NCBI GenBank assembly: GCA_947365245.1
Contig: CANAWG010000011.1
Coordinates: 36,452 to 100,451 of the forward strand
Source: an uncultured Oscillibacter sp.
GTDB lineage: Bacteria > Bacillota > Clostridia > Oscillospirales > Oscillospiraceae
Reading direction: 5' to 3'
DNA: 64,000 nucleotides
The translations under genes and the position numbers were made by a program. Positions within the stretch are counted from its first letter, which is position 1. Each line of letters begins with the position of its first letter. This document shows positions 57,490-64,000 of the stretch, in pieces. The notes under the pieces are model-generated. The model made no database searches, was not told the DNA's origin, and saw nothing but the letters and a program-made list of their open reading frames with translations.

Positions 57490-57497
57490 TTATCGGC
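57490..57497 (-). promoter_or_regulatory. Possible sigma-D (sigma-28) -10 element
   Basis: GCCGATAA on the minus strand equals the sigma-28 -10 consensus, 112 bp upstream of the dead tnpB start and between the two 32-bp repeats. The -35 position (TTAT at 15 bp) is a poor match to TAAA, so this is tentative. Confidence 0.35.
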
Positions 57498-57538
57498 GGC
57501 ATTTCACCGAAAATAATAGCCTGAATAAAAAAATTTTT

Positions 57539-57570
57539 CTGTCCGGAGTTGTACACAACTCCGTCCAGGC
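57539..57570. repeat. 32-bp repeat B with inner palindrome
   Basis: CTGTCCGGAGTTGT then ACACAACTCCGTCCAGGC; 28-29 of 32 positions match repeat A, 114 bp away. The symmetrical core GGAGTTGT-AC-ACAACTCC looks like a binding site for a serine recombinase dimer or a repressor. It ends 3 bp from the recombinase stop codon. Confidence 0.8.
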
Positions 57571-57573
57571 TTT

Positions 57574-58179
57574 TTATATGCACCGGACGGCCGCTTCCGC
57601 CCGCAGAGAGGCGTCATAAAAGGTGGACTTGGGCATTCCACAGGCATCCGCGGCTTCCCGCAGCGTCATTTGTTTCGCCCTCCACGCCTGGTGCAATGCT
57701 TCAAAATCTTTCGGCGGAGCCTGGGCCTCCGGCCCAAAATGGACGCCCCTGGCCTTTGCCGCAGCAATGCCCTCCATCTGCCGCCGGCGGATGTTCTCCC
57801 GCTCGGTCTGCGCGACGTAGCTGAGAAGCTGGAGAACGATGTCGGCAACCAGCACCCCGGTGAGGTCCCGGCCTTGTCGGGTATCCAACAGCGGCATATC
57901 CAGCACTACGATATCGATTCGCTTTTCTTTCGTTAGCAGCCGCCACTGCTTCAATATTTCATCGTAGTTTCGCCCCAGCCGGTCGATGCTCTTGATTACG
58001 AGGGTGTCCCCGGCTTTGAGTTTGCGGACCAGCTTCCGGTACCCAGGACGCTCAAAATCCTTGCCGCTTTGCTTATCCACTACGGTGTTGCTGTCTTTTA
58101 CGCCGAATTCCCGCATAGCAATCATTTGCCGGTCCTCATTCTGCTCCTTGGTAGAGACTCGAACATATCCGTATTCCAT
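57574..58179 (-). CDS. Small serine recombinase (resolvase/invertase)
   Basis: 201 aa. Catalytic N-terminal domain with YGYVRVSTKEQNEDRQ (nucleophile Ser9), the conserved arginines in RPGYRKLVRKLK and SIDRLGRN, and a helical E-region; C-terminal helix-turn-helix (MTLREAADACGMPKSTFYD). Size and layout fit Hin/Gin invertases and Tn3-type resolvases. Two 32-bp palindromic repeats directly behind the gene could be its sites. Next to a flagellin locus, control of flagellin by inversion is imaginable, but the two repeats are in direct orientation, which favours resolution. Start ATG at 58179 behind AAAGGAGGAGCG. Confidence 0.9.
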   Translation of the reverse strand: MEYGYVRVSTKEQNEDRQMIAMREFGVKDSNTVVDKQSGKDFERPGYRKLVRKLKAGDTLVIKSIDRLGRNYDEILKQWRLLTKEKRIDIVVLDMPLLDTRQGRDLTGVLVADIVLQLLSYVAQTERENIRRRQMEGIAAAKARGVHFGPEAQAPPKDFEALHQAWRAKQMTLREAADACGMPKSTFYDASLRAEAAVRCI

Positions 58180-58261
58180 AAGCGCTCCTCCTTTTCCTGA
58201 TAGCCTCATTTTAAAGGAGCCATGAGCCTCCGCAATTTGAAATTATCACAGAGGAGATAAA

Positions 58262-58294
58262 AGCGGCTGTTCCTTTGATAAAGGAACAGCCGCT
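58262..58294 (-). terminator. Perfect hairpin, minus-strand terminator
   Basis: AGCGGCTGTTCCTT, small loop, AAGGAACAGCCGCT; on the minus strand followed by TTTTATC. Apart from this and the promoter noted at 58475, the stretch 58180-58539 holds nothing I can name. Confidence 0.6.
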
Positions 58295-58474
58295 CTGTAT
58301 ATACTCTATCGGATTTCCCTTGGCGCGTCATGTCACCACTTTCTTCCAAGCACCGGATCAGCAGGAAGAGCATAAGTCCAGAAAATTATTGGCATAATAT
58401 ACTTTCTGAGCCCCTTTTTCGCCGTTCCTTGTTTATAGCGGCGCAATTTTGAGCGACAATTATGATCTTCCAAC

Positions 58475-58503
58475 TTTCCATTTTCTTCTATTTGTGATAT
58501 ACT
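58475..58503 (+). promoter_or_regulatory. Weak sigma-A promoter before the nucleotidyltransferase remnant
   Basis: TTTCCA (58475-58480), 17 bp, TATACT (58498-58503). Confidence 0.4.
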
Positions 58504-58539
58504 TTGCTAAAAGCATAGATCAAAGAAAGAGATGATCGC

Positions 58540-58959
58540 ATGTCTTATTACAGCATCGATGAACTGCGCCGCATTATTGCGCCAATTGCCAGTGCTCATG
58601 GCGTGGAAAGCGTTTCGGTATTCGGCTCCTATTCCAAAGGCAACGCCACAGCGGACAGCGGCATAGACTTAAAAATTGAAAAAGGCCAGATTTGTCGGTC
58701 GGGCGATGGATTTATACTAAGGCAAGCGTCCTCCGTATCAATTTTTGACAACGTTTCGCAACTTAAAAGATATTGGAATAAGAATATTTCTCCACTCCCC
58801 TCCATAGTTAAAAATCAGCTTTCACGAATTGCAGATCCGGCGCTATCCGGCGCTAAATGTTCAGCTTTTCTTTGTTGGTCAAGACAAGAAGGATACATCA
58901 AACATTGCCAATCACGGTTTTTCAATCACGGTTTTTATAATAAGCAAGATTTGCATTAA
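58540..58959 (+). pseudogene. Nucleotidyltransferase (MNT-like) remnant
   Basis: The first 45 codons encode an intact MNT-type start: VSVFGSYSKGNATADSGIDL is the GSxxxGxxxxxSDxD signature with the Ser-Asp altered to Ser-Gly. After GQIC the family similarity stops, and the rest of the frame reads unrelated sequence, so a frameshift or deletion is likely. Intact relatives are antitoxin-like partners of HepT. The fragment joins other defence and mobile debris. Confidence 0.65.
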
Positions 58960-59028
58960 ATGCTTTATGCATACGCTGGTTTGGAAAGGGAACAACTTCC
59001 GCAGGAAAAGATTGATGAGATAAAATGA
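58960..59028 (+). pseudogene. 3' end of a small gene coupled to an SMC-like ATPase gene
   Basis: The last 22 codons of a gene (MLYAYAGLEREQLPQEKIDE) end in an ATGA overlap with the next frame at 59025, the mark of a translationally coupled pair. The body of the gene is missing. The arrangement resembles the middle component of three-component ABC/SMC-type defence systems; this is a tentative reading. Confidence 0.4.
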
Positions 59029-59437
59029 ATGAATTCTACCGGCAAATTGATCCAAACGGAAATATTGTATATACAAGCCTATTTACTCAGCGGAATGAGG
59101 TATATTCTGGAAGCGAAGCAACAATTTTCCACTTGGTAAAATTGTTCGCCTTGCAATTTGTTTTACGACATAATTTCCCAATAATAATTGATTCTTTCCG
59201 TGCGGAGGACCTGTCCACCGATAAAGAAAACACTGTACTTGAAATATCAAAGTCTACTGGTAATCAAGTAATATTGACGACGACACTGAAACGCGAAGAG
59301 ATAGGAAATATGATACGCTGACTGATGTGAATCATATAAATTATCAGGCTCATACTCCAAGTAAAATTCTTAACAATACTTATGTAGAAAATTTTGTAGC
59401 GTTGTTAGCAAACCTTTCGATTGAGATCAAGCAGTAA
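59025..59437 (+). pseudogene. C-terminal remnant of an SMC/Rad50-like defence ATPase
   Basis: YSGSEATIFHLVKLFAL is like an ABC signature/D-loop region, FPIIIDSFRAEDLSTDKE is a Walker B with following D-loop, and VILTTTLKREEIG the switch segment. The frame is lost at about 59310 but resumes as YDTLTDVNHINYQ to a TAA at 59435. A whole enzyme would be about 600 aa, so most is gone. Such ATPases occur in phage-defence operons; here it is only a relic. Confidence 0.65.
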
Positions 59438-59540
59438 CCTAAATTGGCGGTGGTATCTCCGAATGCCGTGAAATTTTTAGAAGCTGTTGCGACATAACGG
59501 CTGCGAGCCTGCATCTTTTTTGTCAACGAAAGACATGAGG

Positions 59541-59570
59541 CCGTCGGAATCGTTTGATTCCGACGGTTTT
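59541..59570 (+). terminator. Hairpin before boundary repeat copy 2
   Basis: CCGTCGGAATC, loop GTTT, GATTCCGACGG then TTTT. Confidence 0.75.
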
Positions 59571-59701
59571 CTCTTGTTTATGCAACTTTTTCGTGGGATT
59601 TATTTTTGTCTCTTCAGCCGGACCCACAAGTTGACCCACACGGGGAAACGTCCGGAAAGGGCGAAAGAGTACCGGGCAGGAAAATCCTGCCCAATGCTGT
59701 A
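59567..59701 (+). repeat. Island boundary repeat, copy 2 (candidate att region)
   Basis: Direct-orientation counterpart of 24271-24408: the two share CCCACACGGGGAAA-like, CCGGAAAGGGCGAAAGAG and GTACCGGGCAGG stretches. It is followed 27 bp later by an integrase 3' remnant, just as copy 1 precedes the intact integrase. Confidence 0.65.
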
Positions 59702-59728
59702 ATTTAGAGCTTTCTTGCCCTTTCACAT

Positions 59729-59805
59729 TTAACTGCCGATCACCGCTCCGATGGTGTCTGCCGCCTCCTGCTCCATCCGCGTTGCGGCGTGGGTAGAGGT
59801 GTTCC
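59729..59805 (-). pseudogene. Tyrosine integrase C-terminal remnant
   Basis: The last 25 codons on the minus strand (THAATRMEQEAADTIGAVIG) match the end of the integrase at 25182 with few changes; everything upstream, including the catalytic Tyr codon, is lost or replaced. Confidence 0.8.
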
Positions 59806-59995
59806 TTGCCCAACCGATAGGCCGCACAGTCATTTCTGTTGCGGGCAGCGTACTCCAGCCGCTGCACACCCAATCCCGGATCATGAATCTCCGGATCATC
59901 GGGGAGAAGCAGCACACCTAACCCATACCGTGCCGCAGCCACACCCTGGCGAGCAGCTCGGTCGAACCCAGTCACAGCCTCCATATTGCCTGGGA
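59806..59995 (-). pseudogene. Sel1-like repeat fragment, probably from a mobilisation protein
   Basis: AARQGVAAARYGLGVLLL and YAARNRNDCAAYRLGKE are Sel1-type repeats, as at the C-terminus of some relaxases of clostridial conjugative elements. It joins directly to the integrase remnant and has no start. Confidence 0.5.
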
Positions 59996-59999
59996 TTAA

Positions 60000-60400
60000 G
60001 CAGCGTTCACATAAGGGCATCAATAATGAGAGCAAAATAGACAAGATCAAATCCAGTTTGTCATAGCGGTGAAAATACGACGAAAACGCTTGATACGGCG
60101 AAAAGCCTCTCAACCTGATTACGCTGTTTGTACAGCTCTTTATCACAGTCCCAAGGATCTTTGCGATTGCTTTTTGGCGGAACAATAGATATATCCAAGT
60201 TCCACTGCCACAGCTCTCGTCTCATCCCCTTCGCAGGCCCGATCCATCAAAAGGTAAACCGGATGATCCGCTGGACCGAGCTGCCGCAAAAGAGCACAAC
60301 CCTCGGGACCATCTCCACAGTTTCCGGCAGACAGCGAAAAGATTATCCCATTTCGATCAGATGCGGCGACCATACGAATATCCGTCTGAGATTCGGAAAA
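60000..60400 (-). pseudogene. IS5-family transposase remnant
   Basis: The minus strand encodes SLSAGNCGDGPEGCALLRQLG and YLLMDRACEGDETRAVAVELG, the DDE domain of IS5-type transposases, then a frameshifted C-terminus (NRKDPWDCDKELYKQRNQVE, FHRYDKLD). Several frame breaks and no N-terminus. Confidence 0.75.
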
Positions 60401-60469
60401 TTTTTGAGCAAGGTAATGCTGTTTTTAGTGGCGGCGTGCCTTGCTCTTGTCTGTTTCAGCAAAAAATCT

Positions 60470-61075
60470 TAACATTATGAATGTTGATGCCGCTTTCATC
60501 CGGGAATACCAGGTTATCCGCGCCGCTCCCTGACATATGTTTTTCGCTCTTACCGGCCGCTTCTGACACCGGAGACATTCCTGTCCTGAAACGTGGAGAG
60601 ACTTCTTGTTGTAAATGTATCCAAACATTCGGTTGTTTCCTTTGCGTTATGCGCTTTATTCCAAGCCTCAATCCGTAATTTACGCGCCTCATTCTGCAGC
60701 ACACGCTTACCCCTTGACCCCATTTTAGGACCCATGTCAAATTGGTATGATAGTTCCGAGAATTGCTATATTACCAACCCTGTCCAATGGTGACATCACC
60801 GTCATGGACAACATGCGGTCCCACCGCGCAAAAGCAGTAAAACAGATCTTGGATGCATCCAAGATCAGATACCCTTATCTGCCGCCTTACAGCCCGGATC
60901 TCAACCCGATCGAAAAATGTGGTCAACGCTTAAGGCGTATCTGCGAAAAATGAAAGTCCGTGTGCTGCCGAGGCTGCCAAAAGCAGACGAAGAGGTCTTT
61001 TCAGCAGTCGTCGTCTCAGATCGTTTCGGCTGGTTCCGTTCATGCAGCTATGTGGGGTAATTTATTGGATTGCTA
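60470..61075. pseudogene. IS630-family transposase fragments in opposite orientations
   Basis: At 60470-60560 the minus strand reads LVFPDESGINIHN, the first DDE motif region of IS630 transposases; at 60790-61075 the plus strand reads DITVMDNMRSHRAKAVKQIL and YPYLPPYSPDLNPIEK, the later motifs, with a frameshift after IEK. The pieces are on opposite strands, so the element was rearranged. Confidence 0.7.
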
Positions 61076-61264
61076 TAATCATGAAAAAGTACGTGGGCGA
61101 GACAGAAAGTCCCCAGGATGGCTCTTCCTCGGGGCGAGGGAAAAACACCGCGGCCCGCCGTTTTGCGAAGTGGACACCCTGTTTGGAAAGCGGACACCAG
61201 CCAGGGCCGGCCCGCCGCCGTAAAACGGCAAAGCCGGAAAAATTCTGTCCGGCGCTCTCCCGCC

Positions 61265-62098
61265 CTATTTCAAATGCGCTCTGCGGTACTCCAAGGGGCT
61301 GACCCCCTCCACCCGGCGGAAGCACTGGGAAAAGTAGCTGGGGGAGGAAAATCCCAGCATCTGGGCGATGATGGACATGGGGTGGTCGGTCTCCCGCAAA
61401 AGGAAACGGCTCTCCTCCACCCGACGGGAGATGAGGTAGTTAATGGGCGAGGTGCCAAACTCCCGGCGGAAAGCGTGGGCCAGGTAATACTTGTTCACAT
61501 GGGCCAGCTGGGCAAGCTGGTCCAGACTCAGGTTTTCCTTGAAGTGGTTGTCGATGTACCGCCGCACCAGGCCGCACTCCCGGCTGGTTCTGGAGTCAGA
61601 GGGCTCCAGCTCCAGGGACAGCTCCTCCTGCCGGCCCAGGCGGACCAGCACCACCTCCAGCAGATGGCGGCACACCTCCTCATAGCCGGACGGCCCCTCC
61701 CGGGCCTCCTGAAGCATCAGCTCCAGACAGCCCATCAGCTCCCGCCAGCCGCTGTGCAGGTGGAGCATGGTATAGCCCTTGGCTCCGCCCATGGCCTCCA
61801 GTCCCTCTACCCCCAGAACGATATATTCCAGCGGGCTGTCCATCTGACTCAGCTCGGTGTGGAGCACATGGGCGTTGACCACCACCAGGTCATGGATGGA
61901 CACGGGGAATTCCTCATGCCGGGTGCGGAATCTGCCGTGGCCGTCGGTGATAAAGAACATCTCGGCGCAGCCGTGGGTGTGGAGATTGGAGTTCCACTCC
62001 TCAGAATACTGTGTTTTGGAGATGTAGCTCAGCCGCGGGCCGCCGCGATCGGACGGCGGCTCCGCCGTCCGGGAAAAGCTGTGCTGATAGCTGCTCAT
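61265..62098 (-). CDS. AraC family transcriptional regulator
   Basis: 277 aa. N-terminal cupin-like sensor domain (about 15-145; LHTHGCAEMFFITDGHGRF is the metal/sugar-binding cupin motif), then two helix-turn-helix motifs at the C-terminus (NLSLDQLAQLAHVNKYYLAHAFR and SIIAQMLGFSSPSYFSQCFR), ending with the AraC signature. Start ATG at 62098 behind AGAGGGCG. Divergent from the sugar-binding lipoprotein gene, whose transporter it probably controls in response to a sugar. Promoter TTGCAC-17-TATAAT upstream. Confidence 0.92.
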   Translation of the reverse strand: MSSYQHSFSRTAEPPSDRGGPRLSYISKTQYSEEWNSNLHTHGCAEMFFITDGHGRFRTRHEEFPVSIHDLVVVNAHVLHTELSQMDSPLEYIVLGVEGLEAMGGAKGYTMLHLHSGWRELMGCLELMLQEAREGPSGYEEVCRHLLEVVLVRLGRQEELSLELEPSDSRTSRECGLVRRYIDNHFKENLSLDQLAQLAHVNKYYLAHAFRREFGTSPINYLISRRVEESRFLLRETDHPMSIIAQMLGFSSPSYFSQCFRRVEGVSPLEYRRAHLK

Positions 62099-62158
62099 CA
62101 AATCGCCCTCTTCGCTGCGCAATTTTGTAAAAATCGATCTGCGGTGCGTCTTGCTGCT

Positions 62159-62187
62159 ATTATAAACCCCGCCGCATATTTGTGCAA
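62159..62187 (-). promoter_or_regulatory. Sigma-A promoter of the AraC regulator
   Basis: Minus strand TTGCAC (62182-62187), 17 bp, TATAAT (62159-62164). Confidence 0.75.
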
Positions 62188-62455
62188 CTTCTAAATATTT
62201 TCTCTCTTCTTTCCCACACTTTTGTGGGCTGTGACAAATCCGATCTGGACTCTGCCGGCAGAAAGCTGTCCATTATTTACAAAATCAAGTTAATTATTCT
62301 GTTTATATAAACAAAAATGTCAAAAAAGCAATATCTCTAAAGACAAGCGCAAGAACAGGGCTGTTCCCTCCGCCAGGGGGCATATATACTATGCACATAA
62401 GGCCGTTGATCCGGCTAAACCGCATTTGTCTATATTTTTTAGGAGGTTTAAAACG

Positions 62456-63844
62456 ATGAAAAAGATGCTCAGCCTGCTTCTTGTGTCAGTCATGGCTCTG
62501 TCCCTGCTGGCCGGCTGCGGCGGCGCGCCCCAGCAGCCCAGCCAGCCCGACACCCCGCCCGCCAGCAGCTCCAGCCAGGACGAGACCAACACCCCCGAGA
62601 CCCCCGCGGGCCCTATCAAGGTGGCGGCTCTGGCCTCCGCCTATGAGGAGGCCTACCCCGGCATGTGGAAAGAGGTCTGCGACGCTTTCACCGCCGAGAC
62701 CGGCATTGAGGTGGAGCTCATCGTGGACAAGGCCCTGGAGGACGTCATCGGCCCCTCCATGCAGGGCGGCGACTTCCCCGACGTGATTCACCTGGCCACC
62801 GGCCGCGACAAAAAGCTCACCGAGCAGTTTATCAAGGACAAGAACATTGCCGAGATTACCGACGTGCTGTCCATGACCGTGCCCGGCGAGAGCGCCAAGG
62901 TCTCCGACAAGATTGTCCCCGGCTTTACCGACACCTCCATCACCAACCCCTACGGCGACGGCAAGACCTATCTGGCTCCCATGTTCTACTCCCCCTGCGG
63001 CCTGTTCTACAACGCCGGCCTCTTCGCGGAGAAAGGCTGGACCGTCCCCACCACCTGGGACGAGATGTGGGCCCTGGGCGACAAGGCCGCCGCTGAGGGC
63101 ATCGCCCTGTTTACCTATCCCACCACCGGCTACTTCGACACCTTCTTCCCCACCCTGCTCTACTCCGCGGGCGGCCCTGACTTCTTCAATAAGGCCATGA
63201 ACTACGCCGAGGGCGTGTGGGACACCCCCGAGGCCAAGGAGTGCTTCGACGTGATGACCAAGCTGGCCGGCTACACCGCCAAGGTGACCGTCGCCCAGGC
63301 CAACGACCAGGACTTCACCCAGAACCAGCAGCTGATTCTGGACAACAAGGCCCTGTTCATCCCCAACGGCACCTGGCTGGTACCCGAGATGGCCGAGGCG
63401 CCCCGGGCCGACGGCTTCCAGTGGGGCATGTGCGCCCTGCCCGGCGGCGGAAGCGGCACCAGCGCCAGCTACTGCTGGATGGAGCAGGCCTGGATCCCCG
63501 CTCAGGCCCCCAACCTGGACGCCGCCAAACAGTTCGTCGCTTTCCTGTACAGCGACAAGGCCGCCGGCATCTTCGCCAAGGGCGGCGCCGCCCAGCCCAT
63601 CACCGGCATTACCGACAGCATGGAGGGCGACAACAAGATCTTCTACTCCATCTATGACAACGGCGCCTCCGCCGTCATGGGCGGCTTCGCCGCCTACGCC
63701 TCCGTCCCCGGCCTGGGCAGCGTGCGCGAGGTCTTCTTCGACCCCTTCAACAACCTGGTGAACGGCTCTTTGACCGCGGACCAGTGGGTGGAGAACATCA
63801 AGGCCGCCAGCGACCAGATGCGCGCCAATCTGCTGTCCGAGTAA
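62456..63844 (+). CDS. Carbohydrate ABC transporter substrate-binding lipoprotein, NgcE-like
   Basis: 462 aa. Lipoprotein signal (residues 1-19, MALSLLAGC with lipidated Cys) and a Ser/Pro/Gln linker, then a type I extracellular solute-binding fold. Segments KTYLAPMFYSPCGLFYNAGL, EKGWTVPTTWDEMWALG and TGYFDTFFPTLLYSAGG are typical of the GlcNAc/chitobiose-binding NgcE group of family 1 binding proteins. Anchored outside the membrane, it hands sugar to permeases expected just downstream, beyond the window. Start ATG at 62456 behind AGGAGG. Divergent AraC gene is the likely regulator. Sugar specificity is inferred. Confidence 0.9.
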   Translation: MKKMLSLLLVSVMALSLLAGCGGAPQQPSQPDTPPASSSSQDETNTPETPAGPIKVAALASAYEEAYPGMWKEVCDAFTAETGIEVELIVDKALEDVIGPSMQGGDFPDVIHLATGRDKKLTEQFIKDKNIAEITDVLSMTVPGESAKVSDKIVPGFTDTSITNPYGDGKTYLAPMFYSPCGLFYNAGLFAEKGWTVPTTWDEMWALGDKAAAEGIALFTYPTTGYFDTFFPTLLYSAGGPDFFNKAMNYAEGVWDTPEAKECFDVMTKLAGYTAKVTVAQANDQDFTQNQQLILDNKALFIPNGTWLVPEMAEAPRADGFQWGMCALPGGGSGTSASYCWMEQAWIPAQAPNLDAAKQFVAFLYSDKAAGIFAKGGAAQPITGITDSMEGDNKIFYSIYDNGASAVMGGFAAYASVPGLGSVREVFFDPFNNLVNGSLTADQWVENIKAASDQMRANLLSE

Positions 63845-63880
63845 TCATTCCCGCCTAAACCTTTCAATTGTTCGTAACGC

Positions 63881-63923
63881 AGGCGGCGGTGAGCGAAAAC
63901 CGCTCACCGCCGCCTCTCAATTT
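63881..63923 (+). terminator. Hairpin behind the binding-protein gene
   Basis: AGGCGGCGGTGAGCG, loop AAAAC, CGCTCACCGCCGCCT, a perfect 15-bp stem, then a weak T-containing tail. It could attenuate expression between the binding protein and the permease genes. Confidence 0.65.
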
Positions 63924-63987
63924 AAGAGATATAAGAGAGAATACAATAGCAGCCCAAGCCCCCTCCCGTTTTTTTTCCTTTGCGGAG

Positions 63988-63999
63988 CCCCCCCCCCCC
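63988..63999. other. Poly-C run at the window end
   Basis: Twelve consecutive C after a T-rich stretch; may be a true homopolymer or an assembly edge. Confidence 0.5.
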
Positions 64000-64000
64000 A

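Noticed and set aside
57425..57570. Two spaced repeats as a minimal CRISPR array
   Set aside because: Only two copies, 82-bp spacer, palindromic core next to a recombinase gene and no cas genes; better explained as recombinase or regulator sites.
56227..58179. Ordinary IS200/IS605 or IS607 transposon
   Set aside because: The TnpB active site is replaced at all three positions, no IS605 left end was seen, and the serine recombinase is of the Hin/resolvase layout; I do not exclude descent from such an element.
59523..60185. Single 220-aa protein
   Set aside because: A mosaic of repeat DNA, integrase tail, Sel1-like piece and transposase piece that happens to be open.

Overview
The window comes from a high-GC, spore-forming, flagellated member of the Clostridia, most like the Oscillospiraceae (Flavonifractor/Oscillibacter-type). 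The evidence is a spoIIGA-sigE pair, a CsrA-flagellin locus, ATP-dependent PEP carboxykinase, selenium/molybdenum-type purine hydroxylases and strong GGAGG ribosome binding sites. The species call is inference; no rRNA is present.

Layout. 1-14.5 kb is mostly core: the start of glnS, sigE/spoIIGA, a YgeY-like M20 hydrolase, a MATE exporter, a cell-wall 3D-domain protein, HAD and GNAT enzymes, rsmA, pckA, two hypothetical proteins and a ModE-like regulator. 14.5-23.7 kb is a molybdenum hydroxylase region: xdhA-xdhB-xdhC, a mocA-like cofactor cytidylyltransferase, a fused XdhD-type dehydrogenase and thiN. 23.85-24.24 kb holds tRNA-Met, tRNA-Glu and tRNA-Val. Straight after the tRNAs, at 24.3 kb, a genomic island begins with a tyrosine integrase.

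26.9-53.5 kb is a large minus-strand surface-glycan region ending at the flagellin gene. Its 26.9-35.6 kb part is AT-richer and looks like a complete cytidine-diphosphoramidate pathway as known from Campylobacter jejuni Cj1415-Cj1418: glutamine kinase, cytidylyltransferase, gamma-glutamyl-CDP-amidate hydrolase and CDPN kinase. It also carries a formyltransferase, a possible methyltransferase and an alkaline-phosphatase-superfamily protein that could be the transferase. 36-51 kb carries legionaminic/sialic-acid-type genes (neuC, neuB, a neuD-like gene, ptmE, legC), TPP and radical-SAM enzymes, glycosyltransferases, and a CDP-dideoxyhexose branch in which rfbF is intact but rfbG and rfbH are decayed.

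53.8-58.2 kb is the most striking part. The minus strand reads serine recombinase, a full-length TnpB whose three RuvC catalytic residues are all replaced (D to K, E to R, D to E), a 220-bp non-coding stretch that looks like an omega/guide RNA, a CsrA with an unusually long tail, and flagellin. The flagellin Shine-Dalgarno lies in the loop of a perfect hairpin. This has the features expected of a TldR-type (nuclease-dead, RNA-guided) regulator beside flagellin, stacked on CsrA translational control.

58.3-61.1 kb is a graveyard of mobile and defence fragments: a nucleotidyltransferase, an SMC-like ATPase tail, an integrase tail, and IS5 and IS630 pieces. 61.2-63.9 kb holds an AraC regulator and a sugar-binding lipoprotein. 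The window ends in a poly-C run.
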